From Chloranthus sessilifolius (Eukaryota; Streptophyta; Magnoliopsida; Chloranthales; Chloranthaceae): DNA of 64,000 bases. This document shows, one piece after another, positions 1-11,710 of this stretch. Location of the stretch: contig CM037590.1 in assembly GCA_021018995.1 (NCBI GenBank), forward strand, positions 65,443,597 through 65,507,596. Direction: 5' to 3'. The position numbers and the translations under genes are program-made. Under the pieces are notes generated by a model. That model did not search any database, was not told the DNA's origin, and saw only the letters and a list, made by a program, of their open reading frames with translations. Numbering within the stretch: the stretch's first letter is position 1; the number at the start of each line of letters is the position of its first letter.

Positions 1-175
1 TGGGGGTACCGATAAGGCTTGACTGAAATTGGATTGGCTCCCTTTACTAACGGAATTTTGTGGTCTTGAGATCGTTGAGGTGGCAAGCCTTGTATCTCCT
101 TGAATATATCCGAATATTGTTCCAAAATAGCCAACAATTTCATTTTTAAATTTCCTTCCGTAAGCTCCTACTTTT
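1..175 (-). pseudogene. Ty3/gypsy reverse transcriptase N-terminal fragment, cut by the window edge
   Basis: Read on the minus strand, this stretch translates without a stop into the region that leads into gypsy reverse transcriptase. It contains EQYSDIF, GLPP, DHKIPL and VKPYRYP in the usual order (spacer, protease-RT linker, first RT block). The coding direction runs out of the window at base 1, so the RT core lies outside. The match stops at about base 175, where the sequence changes abruptly to unrelated DNA leading into a plus-strand chromodomain. I infer a rearranged or nested copy rather than an intact element. Confidence 0.7.
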
Positions 176-240
176 CTCCTAAATTCAAGGAATTTAGTTG
201 TAACAGATAAGCTCTTTTTCCCCTCCTTAATTGGAGATCA

Positions 241-459
241 AGACATTGCTTCTCCCATGCTACCTCCCATAACTGAAGAGTCCGCACCACATCCATTACC
301 TCAAGCAGTTTTGGAAACTAGAATTGTCAAGGGGGTAGCCGAAATTCTTGTTCACTGGCAGAATTTATCACCTTTTGATGCCACATGAGAGAATCAAACT
401 GATTTCATGGCACGATTTCCATATTTTTTTCCTTGAGGACAAGGAAAATTTTAAGGAGT
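241..459 (+). pseudogene. Ty3/gypsy integrase C-terminus with chromodomain, degenerate
   Basis: Plus-strand translation gives the proline-rich linker LPPITEES, then VLETRIVKG, EILVHWQNLSPFDAT and a FMARFPYFF tail. This is the order of the chromodomain that ends gypsy chromovirus integrases (hydrophobic strand, VHW block, DATWE block). The tryptophan expected in the DATWE block is a TGA stop at about 387, and a second stop or frameshift follows near 435. The purine-rich run just downstream and a TGTTAGGG start at 460 look like the polypurine tract and LTR start. It lies head-to-head with the minus-strand RT fragment at 1-175, so the two are not one collinear copy. Confidence 0.7.
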
Positions 460-720
460 TGTTAGGGACCCTACAAATGATGGAGATTGATTGGCCAGGT
501 GCCTTATTTAATTTGTGCTGAATTGTGGTCTTTCCCTTTCAATAAATGTTGTCTTTCCTTTTCAATAAATGTTATGTAAATTATTCACGTAGATGATGCT
601 TTCCTTAATTGAGAAAGATCTTTCATTGTAATGGTTGTTCAACTATTTAAATGCTTGAGGCCAAAAATAAAATCATGGGATAAGTATTATCTTCAACCTT
701 GTGTTGATTAGGAGTTGTGA
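460..720 (+). repeat. probable start of a gypsy 3' LTR
   Basis: TG begins right after the purine-rich end of the chromodomain reading frame, as expected for a 3' LTR. The segment includes a short tandem duplication of a TTTCAATAAATGTT motif near 537-570, possibly polyadenylation-related. I could not find the other LTR end or a target-site duplication, so the right boundary is arbitrary. Confidence 0.4.
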
Positions 721-1752
721 TTTTTCTCAAATTAAACCAACAAAGGAGGCCTGGATCCCTCGAATTTTCTTACAAAATTACCATCATAGGTAGAGCACGC
801 AAAGACGATCCTTGTTCTCTACCCGTTCACAAACCCACTACGAGGTCGCAAACCCTGGCACGTAATAGCTTACACCAAGGAGATAGTTGGCGTCACACCA
901 AAACGCACGCGAAAAGAAGAATCGCTCTTCCAAGTTTGAGAGAATCGCACCCTCAAAGAAACCCCAATAATAGGTCTCAATTTATAAAAGCAATATTCAA
1001 TAGCCATTAACTAAAATTAATTGTCTTTTACATGCCTTTATATATGGTAGAAACCCTAACTAAACAATAATATTCAAAATTAGAAGGTCCTAAACCTAAA
1101 CAAACACTAAAATGACAAGTTTTGCCTCACTCGACTAGTAGTTAATTTGCGGACGAAACTCACGGACGTCCACCTTTTATAGATACGTTTAAGACCAGAA
1201 TTTGTCTTATTCACAGATGTCCATGCGCTATTTACGAAAGTTCGTCCTTGGGCACAGAAGTCCATGCCTTAAATTCCAGAACTGTTTTATTTCATAGAAG
1301 TTCGTCTTGAAACCACGTACATCCGTCATATGACGACTTTTCTTCCCCTTCCTTTGCTCTCCACATGCATGTCTTCTCGAATGGGGCCTCCACTTATGGC
1401 GCACACGCGCACATGGGTATTCACGGCGCTTCCAATGTCTATTGAAATGCTTCAATGCGTTGACTTTCTTTTTGCGCTTCTTATACATTAAGTAATGTTT
1501 AATGTCCCCATCACAATCCATGTTGAACATGTCCCAGCCAAAGGATCATGCTTCTAAGTGGATGTAAACCATCTGATTGGTGAACTTTAATATCAGCCAT
1601 CAAAATTAAGAACTGTTGGTATTAGAGTGTACAGATCGAATGGTTCTAATCTCCCAAATAGTGTATTTTGAAACTATAACACTTCAATTGATGATATATC
1701 ACTTCGACGGTAAGGATTTCCAAGATCATACGCCAATAAATGGTGTAAGATC
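721..1752. other. no gene recognised
   Basis: The ORFs here have no recognisable domain. The sequence around 1110-1330 has several loosely repeated GAAGTTCGTC and AGTCCATGC motifs and is probably degenerate LTR or other repeat sequence. Confidence 0.3.
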
Positions 1753-1778
1753 ATTTAAACACCATTTGGTGTTTAAAT
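1753..1778. repeat. perfect inverted repeat, 12-bp arms
   Basis: The arm ATTTAAACACCA is followed by TT and then its exact reverse complement. The same TGGTGTTTAAAT half-site recurs at about 43365. Immediately downstream is a GACGGTCAGGAGAGTCGGTCC-type sequence, related to one near 39690 (opposite orientation) and 58450, so this looks like part of a dispersed repeat. Confidence 0.75.
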
Positions 1779-2300
1779 GACGGTCAGGAGAGTCGGTCCT
1801 TTTTTTTTTAATGGATATGCGAAATTCATTAAAAAAGGGGGAAATCCTGATGAGCGAGGAGCCCATACAGGACAAACACGAGAGAGGTGGAACCTCATAT
1901 GGGACCATTGTGACAAAATACTCTTTTTTTTTTTGAAAAAATACGCGTATAACAAGTGTTTTATTCCCACACCCTACTGAACACGTATGATACCCGTCTT
2001 TCACATATTAAACGTGCTTTTTCACGTATTAAACATATTTTCCCATTTTTTCCGTACTTCCTAAAATTGTTTTTAAATTTTTTATCTTGTTTTTCCCCAA
2101 TTTTTCCGTTTTTTTATCTAGCTTCGTATTTAACAGTTTTTTATCTTTCATTTTTTTCCCGTTTCTCCCTGTATTTTACCCTTTTTCCGACTTTTGCACA
2201 CCGATTTGAACCCGCACCCGTACTTTATCGCTTTGTATGGAACAAAATAACAAAGTGACAAAATAAGGAGTTGGATGAAAGAAAGAGAAAAGGAGGTGAG
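1779..2300. other. T-rich intergenic repeat, no gene
   Basis: Long T runs (1800-1809, 1922-1934) and many TTTTTCCC stretches fill this segment. On the minus strand, 1797-1870 reads like the A-rich 3' end of a LINE (short AT-rich tail followed by a poly-A run), but no LINE coding sequence is attached. Confidence 0.3.
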
Positions 2301-2313
2301 GATGTGGGACCCA

Positions 2314-2529
2314 CCAAGGAAGGTTCACCTTCCTTGGAAGCTCGACATCTCCTAGCCGACCTCAAGGTTGGCTAGGGGAAACCAACCTCCCATCTTTGGG
2401 AGGTGCCTATTTAAAGTAGGTCAGGTGGGGGTTTGAAGAACCACCCTCCACCCAAATTAGAAGAGAGAGAGCGAGAGAAAAGGAGGAGCAGAAGAAGATA
2501 AAGGGCTGCTTACCTGTCGGGCAGCCACC
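2314..2529. other. run of four short hairpins with a TATA-like motif
   Basis: Four inverted repeats follow one another. Arms of 11 bp (CCAAGGAAGGT) lie at 2314-2337. CCTAGCC...GGCTAGG is at about 2353-2379. CCTCCCA...TGGGAGG is at about 2387-2404. GGCTGC...GCAGCC is at about 2506-2529. A TATTTAAA motif lies at about 2409 between hairpins three and four, and a GA-rich tract follows. I infer a structured repeat, possibly an LTR leader; no boundary or TSD was found. Confidence 0.4.
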
Positions 2530-2579
2530 TTCAATCAACCTCCGAACTCATCCCAGCCATGCGAAATTGCTGAAATTCA

Positions 2580-3933
2580 ATAAGCATGCAAGTCTTCCTC
2601 TAAACTATGTTTATTAGATGGAGAAGCTGACTTTTTCCCTAGGATTAAAACTCTTAAACAGAAAACCACATTGTTAGTAGTTATACACCATGATGATTGG
2701 TAGAGTTTTTTTACACCTATTCTAAAGATGCCGAATAAAGGAGATTCGGTAACTAGTTGTGAAAGTGAAATAAAGAAAATCGTTAAGGCTTTCAAACGGT
2801 AAATGAAGAAGCCGGCTTTCCTGATAAGAGTAATATCATTTGTGCTTAAAATATTGCATAAAATAAAGATATTGTTTAGATTAATTTTTGTTTTATTACT
2901 AACCTCATGTTGTCAGGTCCTTTTCATCCGATGAAGTTGACAACCGGAGTCTACACATGCGATTTGGGGGTGTGAGACAAATATTGCATAAAAATGCAAT
3001 GACAATAAGCAAGATTTCAACTAGTAGTATATAAAAAAATAAAAAATGTCTTGCAAAATGATAGACTTGCATTGTCCAAATAGGCCCTTAACCTTTATGG
3101 GTCAACTTAATTGTAAACTCTAGTTTACCATTTAATATTTCTACACCTAGAAGTCCCCTAAACCCCAAATACAAGTATCGACATGTACCTTACAGTCGCC
3201 AAATTACTAAAACTACAAAATATTACCATGACTGTTACTAAACAACAAATAATGCCCAGAATACTAAAAAATTGTCACTAATCCTGCCACTATACTTTGG
3301 AGATTTGAATACAATTTGAGGCTTCAAATATTGAAAGCAGTGTGTACTGCACAATGTACCAAAGGTTTCTTATAGATCTTTATAAGACGCAGATCGTTCG
3401 ACACAAAACCGTCCTGTAAAAGTTAGTGCATTAGAATGCGAAAGTTGGTTGCAATCATGAGCGCTGAGAACCTACAATCCTCCACATCACCCATCAATCA
3501 TCTTCCCAAACCTTAAATCTTGAAAGGAACATACAGGGTAAAAGTTCACGTCAAATTTCAAAATCATGATTTTCTGGTCAAGCTTCTAACAAATAACAGG
3601 TTAGAAAGAAAACAAAGAGGAAAATGTTGATGAAGAAAAGACAAACAGTTCCGACTCTTGGAATGGGGGTGTAAGAATTTTCTAGGTGTCTGGAGAGGTA
3701 ATACGAACATTTAGACTAACAAGTTCTCATATGGAGAATAGTAAAACCGTTTCAGTCAAAGTATCCTATCTTTTACAACTTTAAATATAATTTGAAGGTA
3801 AACAAATATAAGGCATCCACAGCTTATTTGTTGTTGTTCATTCCTATCACAAAACGATTATATATATACTAAAAAGAAAACCGGAAAAGTATTTCAAACA
3901 GACAAATTATGCTTGCCATTTACCCTTTCAGAC
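2580..3933. other. intergenic, no gene recognised
   Basis: This is AT-rich sequence without a coding pattern on either strand. It is the downstream flank of the minus-strand RING fragment. Confidence 0.4.
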
Positions 3934-6531
3934 TTACTGACAATAGAGGGTCCGAAAAATGCTGGACATAGAATCTGAGGCCAAGGCCGAAGCCGACACA
4001 GTCATTCTCTCGGATGGAGGTGGGGGATAATTATTTGCACAAAGCCATTGACCATTCTCAATATTTCGGTAATTTGGACATCGCATCCTTCCTTTGGCAT
4101 TGAATGCTGAACCAATGCAATCTGAAGAAAATTGTGGGGATAACTCAATGAACATAATCAGGACCATATCCAAACAATCTTCAAAGCATATCACAATTTA
4201 CAGTTAGAACGATGGTAATATGCTTGATATAACTCAAAAACAGGTATCCAACCAAGGCGCCAAGGGCAGTGATTGGCTCAATGTCCTTTTGTCCGAATGG
4301 TCAAGCCTTAGGGGTCGCACAGCTATTTATGAGCTCCCACGTATTTGTTGCTAAAAAATATCAGTGCAATAGAGCAAGCGTTTTAGCTTTACCCGAACAT
4401 CGCCATTGGAGCTTACGTCAGTACCATTGGTAGGCAAGGATTTCCAAAAAGTGGTTGCAAAAACAAACATAACCCAATAATAGTCGATGTAACTTTGTAA
4501 TCAATATATTCGAGGATTAAAAGAAATATTTAATGAGCCAGGGAGCCAAGAGAGAGATCTTTTAAGACAATTCAATTGATGGTAACTTTTGAACCCCCGA
4601 TCTCCTTTAGTTCATACTCCTAATGCCCTTCTCATAGACAAACTAGACAAAAGATATTGGATTACTCATCTGTCCACCTCGAAATACATAAATTCGTGCA
4701 AAGGAGAACCCACAATTAGGGTTGGACGTGACACCTAAAGGAAGTACAATTAGGCAAAAAGGGCTTTAGGGTTCAAGCATTCCTATAACATTTTTAATCC
4801 TTTATTATTTAGGTGAAAAATTATATAAAACACCTCTTAAAAACCACCTGTAATTTCAACTATGTCCTTCCATTGACTGTATATGCCTTAGGCATCATAG
4901 GTGGTGATCGTTATTCGATGATGCTTAAATCGCCAATCTTTCATCATTACATTGAAATCTAAGGAGTCACAAGCATCTTAAAAGATGATTGGGCCCAAAT
5001 CTAAGCATCAAATTGACTCAGCGGCTTGTCCATACACATAATAGAAATCAAATGGATTCTTTATTGATTTCTCTAGGTATCTTCAGGATTGAATGAGCAA
5101 ACTTGACGCATTGATATATGAGCTTGAACACCAGCATAAATCCTTGGTGAATTAAAGTTCATCACCCTATCCCACGATACGCCTTCGAAAAGTTACGATC
5201 TAAAGACTTGATGAAAGAAAGGCATGCACTCCTGGCCTACTGCCTATGGTGATAGTGAGTTCTCAAGACAGCGAGTGCAGTGATCCATCCATTAAATATT
5301 GAAGTGCTCACTCCTAAGATGGCAACAACTATAAAGTAATGATAATAACATATAAGGAAATTTAAAAAAAAAACCTGAACTTTCACCCCGATATCACTAA
5401 CATGCCTAAACTATTGAACTTATCAAATTAATACCCAAAGAAATCATAAGTTCATCAACTAGACCCCTGCTGTCAACTTCCGTTAATATGCAAACAGAAA
5501 CCCTAAACCTCGCCACATCGGCCTGCCAGTGCCAGCAGCGTTTTATGTTTGCATACTAACGGGATTTGACAGCAGGGGTCTAATTGATGAACTTATGATT
5601 TCTTCGGGTACTAATTAAAATGATAAATAAATTAAATAAACATGATGTCTGCTAAAAATAAATTAACTAATTAGGATAATCGTTATGTTATAAAATCATA
5701 AAAGTTGTAACATATATAAACTAAGGTGTGCCTAGGAAGCAAACCTTGAAACGCACACATAAAGCAGGAAAGGTACAATTATGAGACACCTAACTACGCT
5801 TGCGCGCGCCTAAATGCCCAAGCACAGATGCAGCAGGTGTGCCTTGTGTGCCCCTTTTGACTACATGAGATATACCACCAAACTGAGGAGGTTGATAGAT
5901 TTATGATTAATTCCCCGGTATAAAGGTTGTGGAATATGTTTTAGAGATATGAGAAGAAATTTTTCATGTGGAAAAAATATCACCTAACCTTTGGTGGAAG
6001 GATTTTACCCTTATAAAGACTAATGCACACAATTCTTTCAAATAGCACAATCCATGTTTTAGCCAACATGTCTGTTTGGAAGCGCCACAAAATGTTGATA
6101 TGAAATGTGCTACTTCTCTTCTATTTACGAGCAGCGGTCTTGCAATAATTCCGCTACCCAAACAAACCATAACTTTTCCAATCCAACAACATTAATAAAT
6201 CAAACAAGATAATTTTTCAAAAATAAAAAACAAGATAACCCTAAACCCTAAATACAACTTCTTCTCCAAATATGAGAGAAATTCAAATACAATAATAGAA
6301 AGTGCGTGCAAGGATATGGTATTCAGCATACACATGTCTACAATAGTATATGAGGATATGGAATGTGAATAGGAAATATTAGTTACGCACCGAGATGAAA
6401 CTTGTGCCCGCATTGCAGTTTTACGCATGTTCGATTTCTGCAATCGGTCAATGTCTCAAGGCAGATCGGGCACAAAACCGATGATTTATCAAAAGAGAAT
6501 CTCCCCGAACCCACAACTTCGTTCCAAAACC
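3934..6531 (-). pseudogene. RFI2-like RING-H2 E3 ligase fragment, two exons
   Basis: Exons are 6391-6531 and 3934-4121. A textbook acceptor (pyrimidine run ending TTTTGTAG) opens the first, a GTGCGT donor follows it, and a TTTTCTTCAG acceptor opens the second; the phases agree. Exon one carries CPIC and LQCGHKFHL, exon two DCIGSAFNAKG and RMRCPNY. That spacing and the FNAKG block match plant RING ligases of the RFI2 type, which transfer ubiquitin and act in light signalling in Arabidopsis. The eighth zinc ligand is Tyr (TAC) instead of Cys. There is no in-frame initiator ATG: the needed upstream exon is not visible before the solo LTR at 6833. The protein stops 61 residues into exon two, without the long RFI2 C-terminus. 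I read it as a truncated relic. A divergent short RING gene is the alternative. Confidence 0.65.
5432..5619. mobile_element. palindromic MITE-like element in the intron of the RING fragment
   Basis: Two arms of about 65 bp, 5437-5502 and 5546-5612, are reverse complements with few mismatches. Each carries AAATCATAAGTTCATCAA and GACCCCTGCTGTCAA, and they surround a central piece of about 45 bp. It has no coding capacity. No clear TSD was identified. Confidence 0.65.
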
Positions 6532-6832
6532 CTACAAAAGAAGAGGAAAAAAGGTGAAGAAAAAATCTCTCGAAATTCACCCCAATTCAATGCCTAGGTA
6601 AACCCTAGAATCACCTACCAAAACCCTAAGGACTCGTTCGAATAGGTGGTTTCCGCTCGAAAGCCGAGTTGCAGCTGGGAAAGTAACGTTTATGAGCTAT
6701 TTCGGAGCGATTCCTACGTTCGGCAATGGTGCTAGGACCCACAGCAAACTGAGCATTTTCGAGTTTCAGGCGCTTTCCCACTTCTGAGCAAAAAACTCAG
6801 GAAACTCTGATATCGAGTCCCAACTGAGTATA
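6532..6832. other. upstream flank of the RING fragment
   Basis: No exon with an ATG that would complete the RING reading frame can be seen here. The GTATA immediately before 6833 is the left target duplication of the solo LTR. Confidence 0.4.
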
Positions 6833-9464
6833 TGTCACGCCCCGAAATCCGATACATGATCCATTTCGGTACATAAACGTATTTAATAATCAAATTTCAA
6901 ATAAAGGAAACATAACGGTCCATTCTCATTAATAAAATTCAAATTACAGCTATTTTCAATTACAACGTTTAAACACTTCCTAACCAAGGCTTAACCAACA
7001 AGTCTTCTAGGGTCTTCACCTGAAGTGCAGCTTCTGAACCACGAGGTCTGATTTATGAAATTAAATAGCAACGGGGTGAGATAAACTCAACAAGTAACCC
7101 CCAATAATAATATAACTCTTTTGTCACTTTTATCAGTTTCAAATTGAGAATCTTATATCGATAGAAATAACATCAGCTATACCATCTAATGATTCAATAT
7201 AAAGAAAAATAACTTAATTTACAATTGTACTTCATATATTGTACGATTGTTAATCAATAGCACTGATCCAAGTGCATTTGCATTCACATCATCATTCATC
7301 ATTCATCATGGATACCAGTCACAAGGAGCGCTCCATACTTTCATCAATCCCATTGTCAACCGTACCGATCCGGTTTGACGGGTTTACTTCGTATTACGGA
7401 AGTACACAAATGGATCCGTTCATCCAATACTCCCATGCGGCCCCATGGGGATCTTAACCAAAATCATATCATAATTATCTTTACGATATCCATCGTTTCT
7501 TCATTCATTCATATCAATTTCTTTTGTAAAACTTAATCAATAGGATTTACCCATTCTCATTCTAAAACAGTGTAATATTTCAAATGTAAACAATATCATA
7601 TGATAGTTAAATCGAATATACCATGCTTACGAAATTTATTTTTCTGACATAATTCAAAATAAAATAATCATAATTGAACAAGGTAAGTATAGAATCATCC
7701 ATACAATCATTAACCATTCAATCATCTACTTATCAATATGATAGTAAATGCTATGTAGGAATAACAACATCATTATCTAATAAGGTATGTATATAAAATA
7801 TGCTATGGGATAGGTCACTTACCTCAGTTATCGTGATTAAGGATATTGTGAGGGCAGCGTACAACTCTGATGGTTACCTGGCACAAGGGAAAGGAATAAA
7901 CAAGAATGTAGAAGAAGGTGTGGGAGGGAGAGTGAACTAAGTCCTCAAGGTTGGTTTGGATTTTATTGAGTTCTTTCAACCCTTATTTTATAAGCATTCA
8001 ATTAAAGAAAATCAGAATTTAAAGTCTGATTTATTATAATCCTAAACTCTAATTTATAGTTCAGTTTTAAACTTTTTTAAAAATACAATATATAATAGAA
8101 ATTCTGAAATTACTATAATACTAATTTTTCAATCCCAAAACCTGATTTATTATGCTCCTTTTTAAGAAAATCACCCTAATTTTAATTAGGACTCTGATTT
8201 ATTAAATCCAGTATTAAAATCTTAAAACTCCAGATTAAAAATAAGTTCAGAAGTTAATTAAAACCAATACCTAAATCAGAATTTAAAATATACTATAAAA
8301 TCATAAAATAGAATATATATAAAGTCGGATATAAATAAAAATCAGAATATAATCTAAAATAGAAACTGAACGAAAAATCATGTTATAATCAGATTATATA
8401 ATAAAATAGATTGTAAAATCAGATTTATACAATTAGAATGAATTTCCTGTTTTAAGTTATAAAAACAGATTATAATAAAACAGATTATCAATTTATATAT
8501 AAAATATCATATTTGTAAAATAGATTATGATATCATATTTGTAAAATAGATTATAAAATCAGATTAATTACAGAATATCAATTTAATATAATTCCAGATT
8601 ATATATGAAAACACAGAATATAATTTCAGATTATTATTACTGAATTTTGAATACATCATCAGCATACATATCCAGATTTAAAAAAAAAACCCAATCCGTA
8701 CAATATAATCTAGGATTTAAACCCCTATCTTAATAAACCAGATTTGTAAAAACAGAATATAAAAGTTTTTAATTTATAACACCAGAATATATAACACCAA
8801 TTTCTAAAATATAAAGTTAGAAAAATCAGAATATAAAATTGCCAGATTTCTAAAAGAATCAGAGTCTAAAAATCAGAGAAATATAAAACTAGAGAAAATA
8901 ACCCTAATGTTGTAGACTTAAAATACAACATAATAGAAAATCAATTTATAAAAACAGAATATATTTTGAGCATATAAAACCAATATGAAACCCATAAAAT
9001 CAGAGTTGACCTAAAACCTAAATTAAACCAGATTTACCAAAAATAAATTCATAAAATCAGAAATTTAACTAAAAAAATTACAAAACTAGATTATAAAATT
9101 TGACTAGAGGAAAGCATACCTCAAGGGAATTAGAGAAGAAGAAGAACTTGAAGAAAACTTGGTGTGGAAAAGAGAGAAGAAAGAGCTCTACTTATAGGCT
9201 CGGTGGAGTGACCGTTTGCAATTGAAATGAATTTACGAGTAATGGTAGGCGTTATCGAATTGAAGAAGAAGAAGGAAAATTGCTCATCTTTTACGGATGG
9301 GTTTTGATTTGGGATTTAAGTTGTAAGGGAAAAGTTTAGGTATATAGCTTGTATAAGTTAGTGTGTGTGTGTGTGTTTTGAGGTCGAATCGGGTTGGGTT
9401 GAATCGGGTTGAGTCGGGTCGGGTCGAGTTAGGGTTTGGGTTCATAAGAGTTTGGGTCGTCACA
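6833..9464 (-). mobile_element. solo LTR of a Ty3/gypsy (Tekay/Del-like) element
   Basis: The segment starts TGTCACGCCCCG, ends GGGTCGTCACA and is flanked by a perfect 5-bp duplication GTATA (6828-6832 and 9465-9469). No internal region is present, so it is a solo LTR of 2632 bp left by recombination. Read on the minus strand it starts TGTGACGACCC and ends CGGGGCGTGACA, the usual LTR termini of this gypsy group. The block near 7073-7098, reversed, gives the CTCACCCC motif shared with the other LTRs in this window. The middle (about 8000-9100) is a degenerate AT-rich array of CAGATTATAAAA-like units. A (GT)8 tract lies at 9361-9376. Confidence 0.85.
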
Positions 9465-9560
9465 GTATACCTCTCTCTGACATACACACCATATAAAACC
9501 CATCCACCCATCCAATGGCTGCTTTTGGTGGCCTAGCTTTGGCGTTTAAAAGCAGGGACT

Positions 9561-9661
9561 GAAGTTATTCCTCGTCTTTGGGTTTTTGGGCTGCTGGGTT
9601 TTTTTGGTGGTGTTTAGTTCCATGGATGGGAGACGGTCGGAAGGTTGAGAGCAGAAGATGA

Positions 9662-9692
<31 letters not shown>

Positions 9693-9816
9693 GTGAGAGA
9701 GAGAGAGAGAGAGATGATAGTTGTCCCTTGTCTTTGGGTTTTTAGGCTGCTGGGTTTTCATGGTGATGTTTGGTTCTATGGATGGGAGACGGTCGGCAGG
9801 TTGAGAGCAGAAGATG

Positions 9817-9856
<40 letters not shown>

Positions 9857-9890
9857 AGAGGGGAGAGGGGAGAGGGGAGAGAGATGATAG
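9561..9890. repeat. tandem duplication containing (GA)n tracts
   Basis: A unit of about 155-175 bp occurs twice (9561-9714 and 9715-9890). Each copy has a CTTTGGGTTTTT block, GCTGCTGGGTTTT, ATGGATGGGAGACGGTCGG, GTTGAGAGCAGAAGATG and a (GA)n tail. The second tail ends in a GGGGAGAGGGGAGAGGGGAG run able to form a G-quadruplex. ORFs across it are low-complexity artefacts. Confidence 0.85.
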
Positions 9891-9909
9891 AAAACTTTCT
9901 ATCACACAT

Positions 9910-10824
9910 TTTTAACTGGGGTTCGTTATTCACCACACACTTTAACTGGGTTCGTTATTCACCACACATTTTATCTTGGGTTTTTAATCTTGGGTTAAGT
10001 TTTTGACCACTTGGGTTAACTTTTCCTTCTTTAATAAATATCATCTTAGCAAGTATAGAATGCTTGAATAAGTATTTGAGATGGAAGTCTTGATATGTTT
10101 GATACGTGATTGATGATGATCAGATGGTAAGTAAAATTTAATTGGTTTAAATTTAAGCTTTTAAGTCATTTTAAATGGTTTGGATTGATAATTAGTGAAA
10201 TTTACAATCGACCAGTGAAATGCGTAAAAGTCACAATTTTTACATAGTTTTGGAATTTTAAAATGAGGGAAATTTAACATACATAAATATCTTGTTAAAC
10301 CTAGAATCACCCTCTGCAAGTCGCACGGATCTCAGGTGTGGCATTGGGCTATAAAGAGAGAAGAGGAGGGGTTCACTCTAGTACGTATCAGAAGACAAAA
10401 ATTCCCTAGGCTCGTTCACTTTTCCTAGAAAAGCTCATATTCTTGAAAACTTCGAATCCTACAGATTCTTAGCACTCAGATTTCTGGCTTTTCTCATATG
10501 CGTTCTTAAGTTACTCAAATTCCTAACTTTTCTCATAAAACATCATAATCCTCTATTCTTAAGTTCCTCTCAGCAAAGCTCAGAATTGGTTCAATAAATA
10601 GTTATGCTACGATCGTAGAAATGTTATCTAATCATCGGTTTATGTGTACTTGGATTTGACTCAAATTATATGGGCAACTAATCGATGTGAGATTAAATAT
10701 ATTTGACGGAGTTTTTTTCCGATTCTAATTTAATGGCTAATAGATTGTAAATCATACATAACAATCAATTAAATGGTGGCAAAAATAAAATTATGGAGAA
10801 CATTAGAGCATAAAATATCACGTA

Positions 10825-10827
<3 letters not shown>
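9910..10827. other. intergenic, no gene recognised
   Basis: The sequence is AT-rich. A short duplication of an AACTGGGTTCGTTATTCACCACACA-like phrase lies at 9913-9970. No domain-bearing ORF was found. Confidence 0.4.

Positions 10828-10899
<72 letters not shown>
10828..10899. repeat. (AT)n microsatellite, about 36 units
   Basis: Uninterrupted alternating AT dinucleotides run for about 72 bp. The length is likely polymorphic and prone to assembly error. Confidence 0.95.
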
Positions 10900-10901
<2 letters not shown>

Positions 10902-11499
10902 AAAATGACAAAATACATATCGATTATGCCAGTATGAGAAAATTGACTTTATTTAAAATATCTACAAACTAAACTAGATAACATCATCCTCGTCGTCATC
11001 GTCATAAGAGCAGGAGGATGTGGCAGTACGTCGTGGGGAGCCCATGGCACCATCGAAGTTGTCGAACATATTCCGATGATGAAGGGGAAGACCCGACATT
11101 TTTTTAAAAATAATTTTATACGTTTTGTAGAATACGTATGCATTATTTCGATTTTAAAAAATTATATATGTATTTAATGTTTTTTATTGTTTACATATCT
11201 TAGTGAATTGCTCTTGTGGTTGATTTAATATTATGTGAAGTTTATGTTCTAGGTTCAAACCTTGCCATGTGCAATATATTATTTATTTTTTAAATAATTA
11301 TACTAAAGCCTATACACCCTATTATGCGAGTGTGTAGCTCTACACCATAGTGGGAGCCAAAAAAAAAATGGGCCCAAATTATGGGTAATTGGGTACCATT
11401 ATTTGCAATCCTAATTCTACCAATATTATTATGGCTGCAACTAAAGAATCCTCTATTATAAGTAATAGAGCAAAATTTCCTCTCTTCTTGCTTTATAAT

Positions 11500-11710
11500 C
11501 TTATACAAGATTTCGGTTTTCGTTCCGATTTCGGTCTTGCCCGAAATCGAAAATTTGAAATTTCGGCCCTTTTTTTTTTTTGAAGAAGCAAAATTTCGGT
11601 TTTGGCAAATTATCGACCGATAATTTGCTCGAAACAAAAATACCCGAAATTTTGATGTTATAGTTTCGGGGACCACCGAAACCGATAAGATTCGTTCTCA
11701 TGAGCAAGGT
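11500..11710. repeat. TTTCGG-rich imperfect inverted repeat, hAT-end-like
   Basis: Multiple CCGAAA and TTTCGG motifs lie in both orientations around a central poly-T tract (11570-11581), with a GACCGATAATTTG palindrome. The composition resembles the subterminal regions of the hAT elements at 15.1 and 20.5 kb. No matching terminal repeats or TSD could be assigned. Confidence 0.35.

Noticed and set aside
9546..10006. Overlapping ORFs on both strands rich in Ser-Leu or Glu-Arg
   Set aside because: They are translations of GA microsatellites within a tandem duplication.
11290..11707. Minus-strand ORFs with Lys-rich runs
   Set aside because: They read through poly-A tracts and TTTCGG repeats and have no domain.
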